A stretch of 64,000 nucleotides of DNA from the NCBI GenBank assembly GCA_036925085.1, contig JAUPFP010000026.1, positions 536,001-600,000 on the forward strand. Direction: 5' to 3'. The notes beneath the pieces were generated by a model, which was not told the DNA's origin, ran no database searches, and saw only the letters and a list, made by a program, of their open reading frames with translations. Below, piece by piece: positions 30,192 to 41,628 of this stretch (position 1 is the stretch's first letter; each line of letters begins with the position of its first letter). The stretch comes from Brachycybe producta (lineage: Eukaryota > Arthropoda > Diplopoda > Playtdesmida > Andrognathidae). The translations under genes and the position numbers were made by a program.

Positions 30192-31723
30192 AACCTCCAG
30201 CCAACTGCTGGCATTGTGCCAGTTTGGCTGGAAGGTCGTAAGTACCTGGCCACCGTTCATGATGGCCAGTTCTACTATCGACTCGTGGAAGACGAAGAGA
30301 AGTCTTCATTAAACCGCCGCCGGTCGATACCGAACTGAGTGGTGTGCGACCGGTAAAGCTTCAAAACTAAGGTGCCTGTCAGGGCCTGGGTTCTGAGCGA
30401 GGGACGTATCTCCGGGCAGTCTCCAAGTATGTGGATGTCCTGCATAAGGCAGGGGTGTCTCTGGCGAGGTCTGCAGACCCGGAAATTACCCAGTGGGTAT
30501 TTCCATCGCCATGCTCCACATTGGAGGCCGTGTGCAGCCAGCTGAATCGCTGGTTTGCCCCTCACCCTACATGCCTAGTGGTGAGGTGCTTGATCGTGCA
30601 CTTATCGAGCAGGCGGGAGGAGTTGGTGTGCCCATAACTCCTGTTGTGCCTGGGGAGTCTCTGGTTTCTGAGACGGTGCCCCAGTCTTCTGCACGTCTGG
30701 AATTACCATCCGGTGTGGACGGTAAGGTGGACGGGAGGCAGAAGATCGATGGTGGAAGCCCGCAGGTTCCCATTCCTGAGCTTCAGAGCCGGGCCTACGA
30801 CGTAGATTCACCCCGTGTGTGGGTGTCGATAGGTGATCGTCTCTTGGAGATGATCGTAGACACCGGGGTCGATGTGTTGGTCCTAAGCATAACGGTGGCA
30901 CGAGTGATGGAGTTGCCTATAGAGGAACTGGCGGTTCCTTCATTCCTTCTTGGAATGGGTGGGCACTCCATCGAGGTAGTAATGGTCACAAATGTGGAAT
31001 TGACCATCCACAAGAAAACCATCAAGGTGCCTCTCCTTCTGGTGAAAGGAGGGCGAAGCATTGTTGGGCGTTGATCACGCCACACGCTTCGGCTTGATGG
31101 TAGATATTGTGCACCGGAAAGTTTACTTCCGGGAGGATGTCTAGACTGCACATCCAGATGCCCTCCAAGCTGCATTCACCGATTGCACGCTTGAGGAACC
31201 TAGGAAGGTGGAAGGGATTCCATCGCCGATACCAGGGGCTTTGCCTCCGGGACAGCAACTCCCAGTGGATCCACCTGCACTCGAGAAGGTTGACGGGTGG
31301 GTGAACATTATTTCACCAGAGCTGCCCGAGACCAGAACCTCTATCGGGCGTGGAGAAGTTTGTTCTCTGCGGCTGAGGGAGAATGTCTGGCTACTAGCCC
31401 ACGTACGACGTGTCGTATCTGTGACGTTGGTAGAGCATGCCGGCCCTGGCCAGCTGCTTCTCGTGGAGCCGCACCAAAAAACCTTAGGTGGACGTGGTGT
31501 GTTAGCAGTGGCAGGTATCGCTGCAGCTAACCGGCTTGGCGCGTACGATATCTGGCTTGAAAACGTGGGTAATGCACCTGTTGCCCTGGAAACAAGAGAA
31601 GATGTAGCCACGGCTCAATCTGTGGAGTCTGCCATTGTGGTGGGGCTGGAAGAGCCGTCTAAGTTGAGAGGGGGAGACCCCACTCAGAAGACAGTTCGAC
31701 CAGGGGGACCTCGTCTAAGTTGA
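30192..31723 (+). pseudogene. Gag tail, protease and linker of C
   Basis: Past the gag TAG the same phase stays open to TGA 30336-30338 and aligns with D's gag tail. A frame near 30431 (SKYVDVLHKAGVSLARSADPE) precedes the protease frame (30493-31074) with the active site DTG at 30859-30867 in MIVDTGVDVLVLS. A shift near 31055 moves the ALLGVD motif into another phase, and TAG at 31141-31143 replaces a Trp codon of B and D. The linker (31208-31723) is open, with VEHAGPGQLLLVEPHQK, and ends in TGA overlapping the next frame. Protease would mature Gag-Pol. Confidence 0.85.
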
Positions 31724-31731
31724 GAGGGGCG
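31661..31731 (+). promoter_or_regulatory. Paired internal polypurine-like motifs (C)
   Basis: AAGTTGAGAGGGGGAG (31661) and AAGTTGAGAGGGGC (31718) match the core AAGTTGAGAGG of the 3' polypurine tract. The second contains TTGA, where the linker stop TGA (31721-31723) overlaps the first codon of the RT frame (31720, minus-one phase). Confidence 0.55.
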
Positions 31732-34677
31732 TCCGGAAATGGATGCCAAGTGCTCAATGTGACGACGGCTCCTACTCTCAAAGAGTGTCTTAAGATTGGT
31801 CCCAATCTGAAGCCTGAAGAGGCGAGACAGATTTGGGAGTTCCTGCTGGCACGCCGGGATCACTTCGCGTTCGACTATACAGAGTTGGGTGAAACCTCTT
31901 TGGTCGAACATACGATTGACACCGGTGGGCAACCTCCAGTGCGAGAAGGATTGCGTCGAGCCGCTCCAGCGGCCAGAGCAGTCGAGAAAGAAGAGGTGGC
32001 GAAAATGTTGGATGCAGGGGTTATCTAACCTATCTTGCTTGTTCGCAAGAAGGATGCTGGCATTCGTTTTTGTGTGGACTACCGGAAACTGAATGCCCAG
32101 ACAAAGCTGGATCAGTATCCGTTGCCTCGCATCGATGATGCGCTCGATTCGTTGGCCGGTGCGAAGTTCTTCGCTACCTTGGACCTGGCTAGTGGTTACT
32201 GGCAGGTTAGGATGGCTGAGCTAGACATTGAGAAAATGGCATTTATTTGCTCTCAAGGTCTGTTTGAGTTCCGGAAAATGCCTTTCGGACTTTGTAATGC
32301 CACCATGCAGCCACCATGCAGAGAGCGCTAGACCTCTTATTGGCAGGACATAAGTGGGGGACTTGTCTGGTATACCTGGACGATATTATTGTCTTTGGGA
32401 ACACTTTAGAGCAGTTTCTCGAGAGACTCTCCACTGTCCTTGGACTGTTACGAGGGGCAGAGCTGAAACTCCAGCCGAAAAAATGTTTCTTTGGCTTTAA
32501 CAAAGTACGTTATCTCGGTCACGTAGTGAGTGCCGAGGGAGTTGCTCCGGACCCAGATCTCGTGAGAGCAGTCCAGGAGTTTGATGTCCCGACGACGGTG
32601 ACAGGCGTTCGTAGTTTTCTCGGACTTGCCGGTTACTATCGACGGTTCATCAAGGACTTCGCCAAGGTGGCAAGGCCTTTGCATGATCTGACGAAAAAGG
32701 ATGTGTCTTTCGAGTGGTCGGATCAGTGCAAACTAGCGTTCGCTCGGTTAATGGCATTTTTAACCGAAGCGCCGGTACTCACCATGTACGATCCTCGTGG
32801 TGAGGTAATTATCCATACCGACGCTAGTGGGTACGGCATGGGAGTCGTAGTCTACCAGAAGTTGCCGGAGAAGAATGTCCCCCGTGTTCTGGCCTACGCA
32901 AGCCGACTCATGAAAGGAGCAGAAACACGGTATTCGGTCACCGAGCAGGAGTGCTTGGCGGTCATGTTTGCCGTGGGTAAATTTCGTCCTTACCTCTTTA
33001 ACCGGGAGTTCGTGATCGTAACTGATCACCATGCTTTTTGCTATCTGCAGACAGCCAAAAACCTGCAAGGCAGGTTGGGGCGTTGACAGATGCAACTACA
33101 AGAGTACCGGTTTAAGGTTCAGTATAGGAAGGGAACACTGCACGTGGATGCCGACGCTTTGAGTCGGTATCTTGTTCGTGATGTGGCGGACCTTTCCTTG
33201 CCTGAATATGTCGAAGCGGATGTAGGTGAGGTGATTTACCACATCTATTCCGAGGTGGATTGGGTCAAGAAGCAAGAGGCCGATGGCTGGTGCTCCAAAG
33301 TGAAGAGTGAAATCTTCCGTGACCCCAACTCGAACCTCCGGTTCCAGTTTGTGGTGGCAGATGACTTGTTTGCCATCAGGTCCATCCAGGATCGGTTGAG
33401 AACTCTTCTGGTAGTTCCGAAGTCATGCAGGGCTTTCTATCTAAGGAAGCTACATGACATTCCCGAAGCTGGTCACTTCGGGATGTTTAAGACTTACCAG
33501 AGAATGCGCTCATGCTTCTACTGGATCGGTATGAAGCGGGACACTGCCGAATGTTAAGTCATGTTTGGTGTGTCAGAGAGCGCGACAGTTCGCTCAAAGT
33601 CATGGATTTCTCCAACCGATTGTGCCGGAGTACCCAGTTGATACCTGGGGAATGGACTTTGTTGGACCGTTTCCTGCCTCCGTAGGTGGAGTCACCTATG
33701 TACTAATCATGGTTGACTATTTTACCTGGTACGGTGTGGCAATGGCGGTTCGAAAGGCCACGGCCGCCTGTGTGGTGAAATTCCTGAAGGACGAGATCCT
33801 TTCGGTGTATGGCACACCGAAAGCTCTTGTCTCGGATCGTGGGTTCCAGTTCTCCAGCAAAGTCCTGCTGAAGTTCCGGGAGCGCTATAACATAGCGCAT
33901 CACTTCACGACAGCGTACCATCCGCAAGCTAATGGGCTTACGGAGCGTACGAATAAAACCGTAATGGAAACCATCAAGTGGTACCTTGATCCCCTCAAGG
34001 AACAGCATGACTGGTGGGACAAATTACGGCCCGCCGTGTGGGCTTATAACACAGATGTCCAGGAGAGTACACAGGTCTCTCCGTATCAGTTGTTGTTTGG
34101 CCGTGAGCCTCGGTTGGAGGTTGATAACCTCCTTCCGAACAGTCCAGTCCGCGACTTGCCTGACCAGCAAGCCGTGGAGGAGCAGGCTCGTCAACGTTTG
34201 ACGGCTGCTCAAAGACGGCAGAAAGAGCGGTATGACGCTGGCCGTGTGGAGCCTCCTCTATTTCAGCCTGGAGATCAGGTGTGGATACAAGATCAGGCTG
34301 GGATGCTCGGCCAGGCGAAGAAATGGAGCTTGGCTTATAAAGCTGAGAGGGGTTCGGTGGTCGCACGGTATTCTGACCTAGTCTACGAGATAGAATTCGT
34401 AGACGGTTATGGTCGGAAGGTGCGCGACCAGTTTCACGTAGATAACCTGAAGCCGTATATACCCACCTGCACTGTGAGAGAGGAAGATGGACTTGGTGTT
34501 TCTGACACCTCCTCCAGTGCAGACAGCGATGCCACGGAGGATTCGGTGCGGAGTGGAATGACTCCGGCGCTAAAGCCACCGTCTGTTTCTTCGCAGGAGT
34601 CTACCGACTCCGAGGCAGATGACCCCCTCTTCCTCGGTACAATCTCCATCCGCGGAGACCGATTGTGTTTGAGGTGA
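31720..34677 (+). pseudogene. pol: RT-RNase H-integrase of C, multiply broken
   Basis: Very close to pol of A. Breaks are a deletion with stop near 32026, a short duplication near 32310 that shifts phase, Trp to stop at 33085-33087, a 2-nt deletion near 33548, and a shift near 34625 in the tail. RT YLDD, RNase H HTDASG, the zinc finger CLVCQRAR and the integrase D,D,E residues are still readable; the second Asp is in SDRGFQF. Confidence 0.93.
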
Positions 34678-35264
34678 GTGGGTTCGAGCCTCGGGTAGGA
34701 TGTTGGACGGTATGGGGCACTCTTTGGGTATCCCTACCGTGGTGGGAAAGATCGGGCAGTCTGGTACTGTGGGCAGACGGCTGGGAGAGGAGGCGGCCGG
34801 ACATTGCGGTGTTTGGGGCCCGCCGCAGTTTCGGCAGAAACCAAGGGTGGCCCATCACCAGGTGTCCAGCCAAAGGTCTGACAAAATCGTTCCGTGGACG
34901 GAGAAATCCGTCCATGAGAACCTCCGTGAAATCTCCAATTACCGTCAATATAAAAGAATTGACGGTAAATGTCTCTACCCACCAGTTCCAGACTTGGTGC
35001 AGGAGAATTCACCGTGTGTCTGCCCCTAAAAAGGCAGACGATGGTGAAATCTCCATGGTGACCATGCAAGAGGCGGCTGATGATGTTTTAGCCGCTACTG
35101 CATGGCCATTAGCCGCTGAGACGGTGAATTTGGCGGCTAGGCGCCATATTGTTTGTAAATCTATCAAACAAAGAACGCCGGCACCACGTGTTAAAAACAA
35201 AACACAGATTCACCGTCAGCAAAGTGTGCCAAGACTGGAAAAAGAAAGAACATTGATAAAGTAA
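34665..35264 (+). other. Post-pol segment of C
   Basis: A 199-codon frame continues the pol tail (EVSGFEPRVG, GWERRRPDIAVFGAR) without the stop found in A and includes APKKADDGEISMVTM. It ends at TAA overlapping the GTAAGT donor (35261). This shows that pol tail and post-pol peptide were one frame in some copies. Confidence 0.5.
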
Positions 35265-35339
35265 GTCCCTCTAAGGGAATTTCCTTCTCCTGCCTGTTGG
35301 CAGTTCTCTTTTCTTTGTTAATAGTGTGTTTTACGGTCA

Positions 35340-37302
35340 ATGACCGTATACACACGTGGTGGGAGTGGTTTCGCCACCATGACTTTGTCATGGTGGCCAA
35401 GCCACTATGGAAAGCACTTTTCCGGCTGGCAGTCGGACAACCTGAAGAGGGACCGGCGAGCGGAGAAGAAGGCTACCCAGCCTCCAGTACCCGCTCCCGG
35501 TAAAACGGGAAAATCTGTGAGTGGTGGTGGTGGCAAGAGACAAAAAAGGTCCCGCCATCGCACCCCACCAGTGGCTGAAAGCTCGCGGGGCAAGAAGGCC
35601 AGGTCCTCCGGTCGAGGAAAGGCCTTCGAACCTCGGAAGTCCGAGAGCTTGAAGGACAAGCTCAAACGGCTTCAGGCTCAAGCAGCGAGTTTGCACCGAC
35701 AGATCGCTCGTGCGGTCGGTGCAGGTGAGCGGCAGGAGTTTGAGCGCCGGGCTGCAGAGTTCCCTCCCCTGCAGGGAATGCCCGCCCGGAGTCCACTCAA
35801 AACAGGGGAACCTCATGTCGGTCGTGGCGACCCGCCTATTGCGAGTGCCACAACCATCGATGGCCAGAAGCGAATTGCCGAGAGGGAGGCGATGCCGGCT
35901 TCCAGTGCATCAGCCCGTGGTGCGGAAGACAAAGCTACTGGTAGCAAGAGTCAGCCGACTCTTGCCCCGAAGGAGAAGCCTCTCCTTCGGGATGGTCGAG
36001 GAAGATTTGTCTCCGTACAGTCCTCCTCTGCTGTCACTTCGGCTAAGGGCACTTCTACGAAGAAGAGTACGGCTTCGGCCGGAAAACCTTCGAAGAAGGA
36101 GTCCGAGAAGGCGAAGGGGGCTAACCACCCGCCTAAGCCTGATCGGCCCAGTAAGTCGTCGGGGTCAGTTAAGTCTGACACGACACATGGTCAACCTTCC
36201 TCTCACGGGAAGAAAAAGAAAAAGAAGAAGGACCGTAAAAAGTCCAAGCGTGAGAGGAAGGGTCGTCCGACACCCTCCAGTAGTAGGCACCAGAGAGCCG
36301 AAACTGGAGGCGTCGGGGTGGAAAAGGAGGAGTCTCGGCGTGCTCAGGCAAGCACGCCGGCCGGGAGTCAACCAGGCCATACCCGTCCCGTTGAGGCGGC
36401 GCGGATGGATGGTAGGTCGATGAGCGATGTTTTGGTCGGCACGCCTCCATCCTTCCCGAAGGTGGATGCGGTCTCGAGCCTGCGGGTTCGAGCAGTGAAA
36501 ACCCTGCACCGTGTGACTTTGCCATCACCTAATGGCGAAGGAACCTCGGTTGCAAGAGTCAGTGTTCCCACAAGACGTGACCTCGTGACCCCCAGTGGGG
36601 GTACACCCTTTTTTCCGGTCCATGGCGGCGGGGTATTCGATACCCTAGGACCAGAAAGATCAACCTCCCTTCCGCCTGAGGCCGAGGAATGGCGTATTGG
36701 TGCATTACCCCCGTATTCAGATGCAGTGGTGTATCTGAATAACTGGCTTGGTCTCTGGCAGGACCAGCCGGGAATGGAGGGTTGCCAATACCACGGCTAC
36801 TACCGTCTGGATGAGCCACTTCCAGAGCCGTGGGTAGCAAAGCTACCGCCGTACAACATGCACCATGTGGTGGCGTTTGGTTGTGATGGTCGTAAACCCG
36901 GTCCAGCAAACGTTTGCAATTCGGGATGTGGTGCGGCTAGATGCCGGGATAGTTCGTCTTGCCTGGCGTGCAGCCCCGTTCATCCAACGTTTGCTGGGAT
37001 GTGATTTAGGAGGTATGGCTGGACAGTTTATAACTGAGCCTCCACCAGGGTGTGAGACCGATCCCGCGGTTGCCCTGGTGGACCTATTGACAAGTCAGAC
37101 GCTTCGCACGCGTCCGCAACTCCAGGATATTCTTTTCGAGGAATTCTGAGCTCTGGAGGAAAGCCGTCTTAGGGGGACGGTCTTTTATACTGGTTTTTTG
37201 TGGCGTAACACCCAGCTGTGCTTGTGGTGGGCACGTCGGTGGGCTGCGGAGTGGATGGGCTCCACTTTCGCAACACCGCCAGAGAAGCCGTCCGGAACCT
37301 AA
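35340..37302 (+). pseudogene. ORF3 of C, N-terminally deleted
   Basis: The frame 35340-37004 enters ORF3 at the equivalent of A's 5166 after the 1.5-kb deletion, so about 345 N-terminal codons are gone. A deletion of about 20 bp near 36892 shifts the phase in the C-terminal domain, and TGA at 37147-37149 follows. The His (MHHVVAF), Asp (AIRDVV) and Cys (PGCETDP) positions are still encoded. It ends at TAA 37300-37302. Confidence 0.9.
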
Positions 37303-37343
37303 GAAGGTCAGGTTCGGGGAGCAATGCTGGCTGGCTCGACTGA

Positions 37344-37379
37344 CCTGTTCCCGAGACGGAACAGGGAAGTTGAGAGGAT
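37344..37379 (+). promoter_or_regulatory. Polypurine tract and hairpin of C
   Basis: CCTGTTCC/GGAACAGG (37344-37365) then AGGGAAGTTGAGAGGAT, as in A. Confidence 0.8.
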
Positions 37380-38140
37380 TGTGGCAACCTGGTCTGCTCA
37401 GATTTTAATTTTTGATTGAGCAGACGAATTTCCCTATGGTGGTCTGCCTCACAGCTACAGTAGGCTGTTGGGACGGACGCCATTTTGGTGCCAGCAGACC
37501 TCTCACCATGAAGTCTATGGGTGAGAGGTCAGTTGTGACCTCTGTCCCCTCCAGGTGGAGTTGCCTGGAGGTTTCCTGTGGTATAGTCAGCCACAGGATC
37601 TGGGCAGTGTGTTGTAGGCTTTGAATGATACTAGACCTGTGGGTGGAGGTCAAGAGCCTTGGCCATTAGGCTTTTGTTTTCGATATACTTATGGGGGCTT
37701 GGCTGGTAGAGGATTACCAGCCAAGTTGTGTAAATATCTACTGCCATCGTATATTATTACCATCTTTCATCGTAGTGTGAATAAATACACTAATTCATCA
37801 CCTACTTTGTGTCTGTGTCTATTTCTTGGGGTTTACCGCGGGAGGGTGGGTTTTCGGTTCCGGGAAACTCCACCGTCTTTTCCGACCTCTTTCGGCCGGT
37901 ACTCGTGTCGGCTCGTGGTAGAACCGGGGTTCTACCACGAGAGTCTCGACAAGGCGGTGTGCCATCGTCGTGTTCACCGTCGGGAGAGCTCCGTGTCGAC
38001 ACCACCCAAGGGGTGCACCGTGTGGAGAGGCGGCTGCGGGTACGGTCCCGTCCCCGTCGTCGGAGCTCTGGTACCGGTAAGTGTGAACGTTTTCGAAGTT
38101 TCGTTTACCGCGTATTGTAACGGTCCGGCGGGACGTTACA
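37380..38140 (+). repeat. 3' LTR of element C (761 bp)
   Basis: TGTGGCAACC to GGACGTTACA, followed by ACTC. It differs from the 5' LTR by a deletion of about 36 bp near 37656, loss of the long right palindrome arm, and substitutions. One pair in the 37912-37941 stem changed on both sides (C-G to T-A). Confidence 0.95.
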
Positions 38141-38144
38141 ACTC

Positions 38145-41100
38145 TCTGAATTTCCGCAAAACCTTGCCACAAAACTGGGGAGTTGTCGGTGTGCCATACA
38201 CCAACAAGGAACTTGAAAACACAAGCAGCTGTAGCCCTTCGTACTGCCTTCACCATGCCGTACCAGGTGAAACTGTCCACCATGATTAACACATAGGTGA
38301 CTCCACCCACGGATGCAGGAAATGGCTCTACGAAGTCCATTCCCCAGGCATGAACTGGGTACTCTGGAACTATTGGTCGCAAGAAACCTTGAGCTCTTGA
38401 GAACTGTCGTACTCTCTGACACACCAAGCATGACTTAACATACTCCACCATGTCACGTTTCATACCTAACCAGTAGAAATAAGTACGTAACCGTTGGGAT
38501 ATCTTGTACACTCTGAAGTGACCAGCTTCGGAGCTATCTTGCAACTTCCGCAAGCAGAAGGCTTGACACGACCTCGGCACAACCAACACAGTCCTTGTGC
38601 GATCCTGTATAGATTTGATGGCATACAGCAATCTGTTTGCCACCACGAACTTGAACCTTAAGTTCGAGTTGGGGTCTGTGTGGAGCTTATTCCTCACCTT
38701 GGAGAACCAATTATCATTATCAAGCTCCATAACCCAATCCAACTCAGACCGGACCCGGTAAATAACCTCACCCATGTTAGCCTTGACGTGTTCAGGCAAA
38801 GAAGGACTGTCAACGTCATCTACCGGATACCGACTGAAAAAGTTGGCGTACTCATGAAGTTTCATCTTCTTGAACTGAATCTTATACCGGTACTCCTGCA
38901 ACTGCATTTGCCAATGCCCCAACCTGCCTTGCAGGTTTTTGGCAGTCTGCAAATGACAGAGTGCATGGTGATCAGTAACGATCACAAAGTCCCGGTTAAA
39001 GATGTAAGGTCGGAATTTACCCATGGCAAACATGATTGCCAAGCACTCCTGCTCGGTGACACTATACCGTGTTTCCGGTCCCTTTATGAGATGGCTAGCA
39101 TAGGCCAGAACTCGAGAAGCCTTGTCCTCAGGTAACTTCTAGTATACTACGACACCTAGACCGTACCCACTCACATCGGTGTCAATTAACACCTCACCAC
39201 GTTGATCATACATGGTGAGCACCGATGCTTCATTTAAAAATGCCTTTAACCGCTCGAACACTAGACCACACTGCTCCGACCACTCAAAGAACGCATCCTT
39301 CCTGGTCAGATCATGTGGTGGCCTTGCGACCTTGGCGAAGTTCTTTATGAACCTACATTAGTAGTAGCTGGCCAGTCGAAGAAAACTTCGGACGGTGGTA
39401 AATATTGTAGGAACAATGAACTCTTTCACTGCTCTCACAAGTCTCGGGTCTGGAGCAACTCCCTCGGCACTCACAATGTGACCGAGTAATTTGACCTTGT
39501 CAAATCTGAAGAAACACTTCTTCCACTGGAGTTTCAGCTCTGCCCCTTATAACAGTCTCTGTTGCGTTCGAGAAACTGCTCAAACTTGCTCTCAAAGATG
39601 ATAATATCGTCCAGGTACGTTAAGCAGCTCCCCCACTTTTGGCTTGCCAACAAGATGTCTAACATTTTTTTGCATAGTGGCTAGAGCATTGTAGAGTCCG
39701 AAAGGCATTTTTTCGAAACTCAAACAGACCTTGAGAGCAAATGAATGCTGCCTTCTCATTGTCCTTCTCCTCCATCCTGACCTGCCAGTAAGCACTAGCG
39801 AGGTCCAGGGTTGCAAAATACTTTGCTCCGGCAAGCGAATCGAAAGCATCATCGATGCGAGGTAACGGGTACTGATCCGCCTTAGTCAGCGCGTTCAGTT
39901 TCCGATAGTCAACACAAAAACGAAAGACACCATCCTTCTTGCGAACAAGTAAGATAGGGCTTGCATGAGGACTACGAGAAGGTTGGATTACCCCTGCACC
40001 CAACTACCTCTTCTCTCTCGATTGCACATGCAGCTGGAGCGGTTCTTAGCAATCCCTTCTGCACCGAGGTAACCCACCGGTATCAATTGTATGTTTGACG
40101 AGCGGGGTTCCCCCAGCTCTGTATAATCGAACACAAAATGATCACGGCATTCCAGCAGCAACTTTCGAAGCTGTGCCGCCTCTTCAGGCTTCAGACTAGG
40201 TCTGATTTTAAGGCACTCTTCTAGAGTAGGATCTACATCCAAGTTGAGGACCCGGCAGCTTTTACCAGCTGCAACACTCAACTTTTAACCAGAAGCACCT
40301 CTGTCAGGCCATCACCATGAGTGTGGTCTCCCCCTCTCAACTTAGATGAACCGTCCAGTCCCACAACTAGGGCTGCCTCCACAGCTTGAACCATAGCAAC
40401 ACCCTCTCCTGTTTCCAGGGCAATGGGTACATCAGCAACATTTTCAAGCCAGATACCACAAGTGCCTGCCACCGCCAACAGACCATGGCCACCTAAGGCT
40501 TTACGATGGGGCTCTACGAGAAGCAGCTGTCCAGAGCTAGCATCCTTTACCAAGCTCACGGAAACGATCTTCTGCTCATGAGCTGATAGCCATATGTTCT
40601 CCAACAGTCGCGGGGAACAAACATCCCCACTCCTAATTGGAGAACTGGTCTCAGCGAGTGCAGGTGACACAATGTCGACCCACCCATCCACCTTACCAGG
40701 ATCTGCAGGCATGCCTTCTGGAATCCCGAAAAGAGGGAGTAGCAGAGGCTCCACAGAATCGTGAAGCTTCGCCAATGTCTCCAACAACGAGTTCGGAAGG
40801 TGTAGTTCTTGCAAAGCACCCTGCAAAGCCTTATAGGCCAGTGTGGCATGAAGAGCATCTAGATGTGTGGTCCAGATGTCTTTCTGGAAATATATTTTCC
40901 AGCTCACAATGTACAACATCAACCCTAACCGAGAAGCCAAGTCAACACCTAAAATGGCTTTTCCTTCACCCTCAATGAGGAGAAGATGGGTTCTTATGGA
41001 CCTCCCATGAATTGACATGTCCACGTACATGACTCCTTCTATCACGGAGGTTAACCTCCTGCACTGGTAACCCTATTTCTTGTGCCATCAACATGCTCAT

Positions 41101-41215
41101 GACCAATACCTCGGCCCCGGTGTCAACGATCGAATCAACCAGCCGATCGTTCATTGACACCAGAACACATGGTGCCCCACGCAAATAAGCATGGCTCTGT
41201 AATTCAGGTATGGGC
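38145..41215 (-). pseudogene. pol: Protease-RT-RNase H-integrase of D
   Basis: Protease has DTG at 41116-41124 (SIVDTGAEVLVMS) and AILGVDLAS. The linker (40278-41045) has VSVSLVKDASSGQLLLVEP and overlaps the RT frame at TTGA, as in C. RT has LDLASAYWQVRM and YLDD near 39610. RNase H and integrase (37819-39042 includes TDHHALCHLQ and CLVCQRVR) follow. A deletion just before the C insertion removes the segment that should hold the second catalytic Asp of integrase. Several stops and shifts make it dead. Confidence 0.9.
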
Positions 41216-41628
41216 AACCATCGTTGCCCGACATTACTTTCCCGAGCCTCATCCAACTTCCCGTCCACACGGGATGTCGTACAGGATGCTCGGGGGTCTG
41301 GGTACCAGTCTAAAATCAGGCCTGGGCAACAACTTGGGCACACCAATGCCTGAAGTCCTTGCAATGCCCATACTTTTTGGACCTTCTCCCATATGAACAG
41401 GGATGAAAAGTGCCTTGCATCTCTCCAGTTGGGCCAGTGCAGCTTCCAATGTGGGCATGGCTTCGGAAACACCCAACGGGTAACTTCCAGGTCCGCAGAC
41501 CTCGCCAGGCACCCCTGCTTCTTGCATGTTTCCCACATACTTGAACACTGCCTGAAGTTACGTCCCTTCCTCACTTCACCGGCTCTGCTGGGCACCTGAG
41601 TTTTTAAGCTCTCCCTGTTGACTGCAGC

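Larger units (their letters stand above)
27060..38140 (+). mobile_element. Ty3/gypsy element C, complete but coding-dead (11,081 bp)
   Basis: Both LTRs, primer-binding site, leader, gag, protease, RT-RNase H-integrase, post-pol segment, a 5'-truncated ORF3, polypurine tract and the 4-bp ACTC duplication are present. Relative to A it has lost about 1.5 kb spanning the tandem repeat and N-terminal ORF3 (junction near 35428, short homology at the ends). Pol has at least five breaks. The two LTRs differ by indels and substitutions, so insertion is not recent. It interrupts the integrase of D. Confidence 0.95.
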
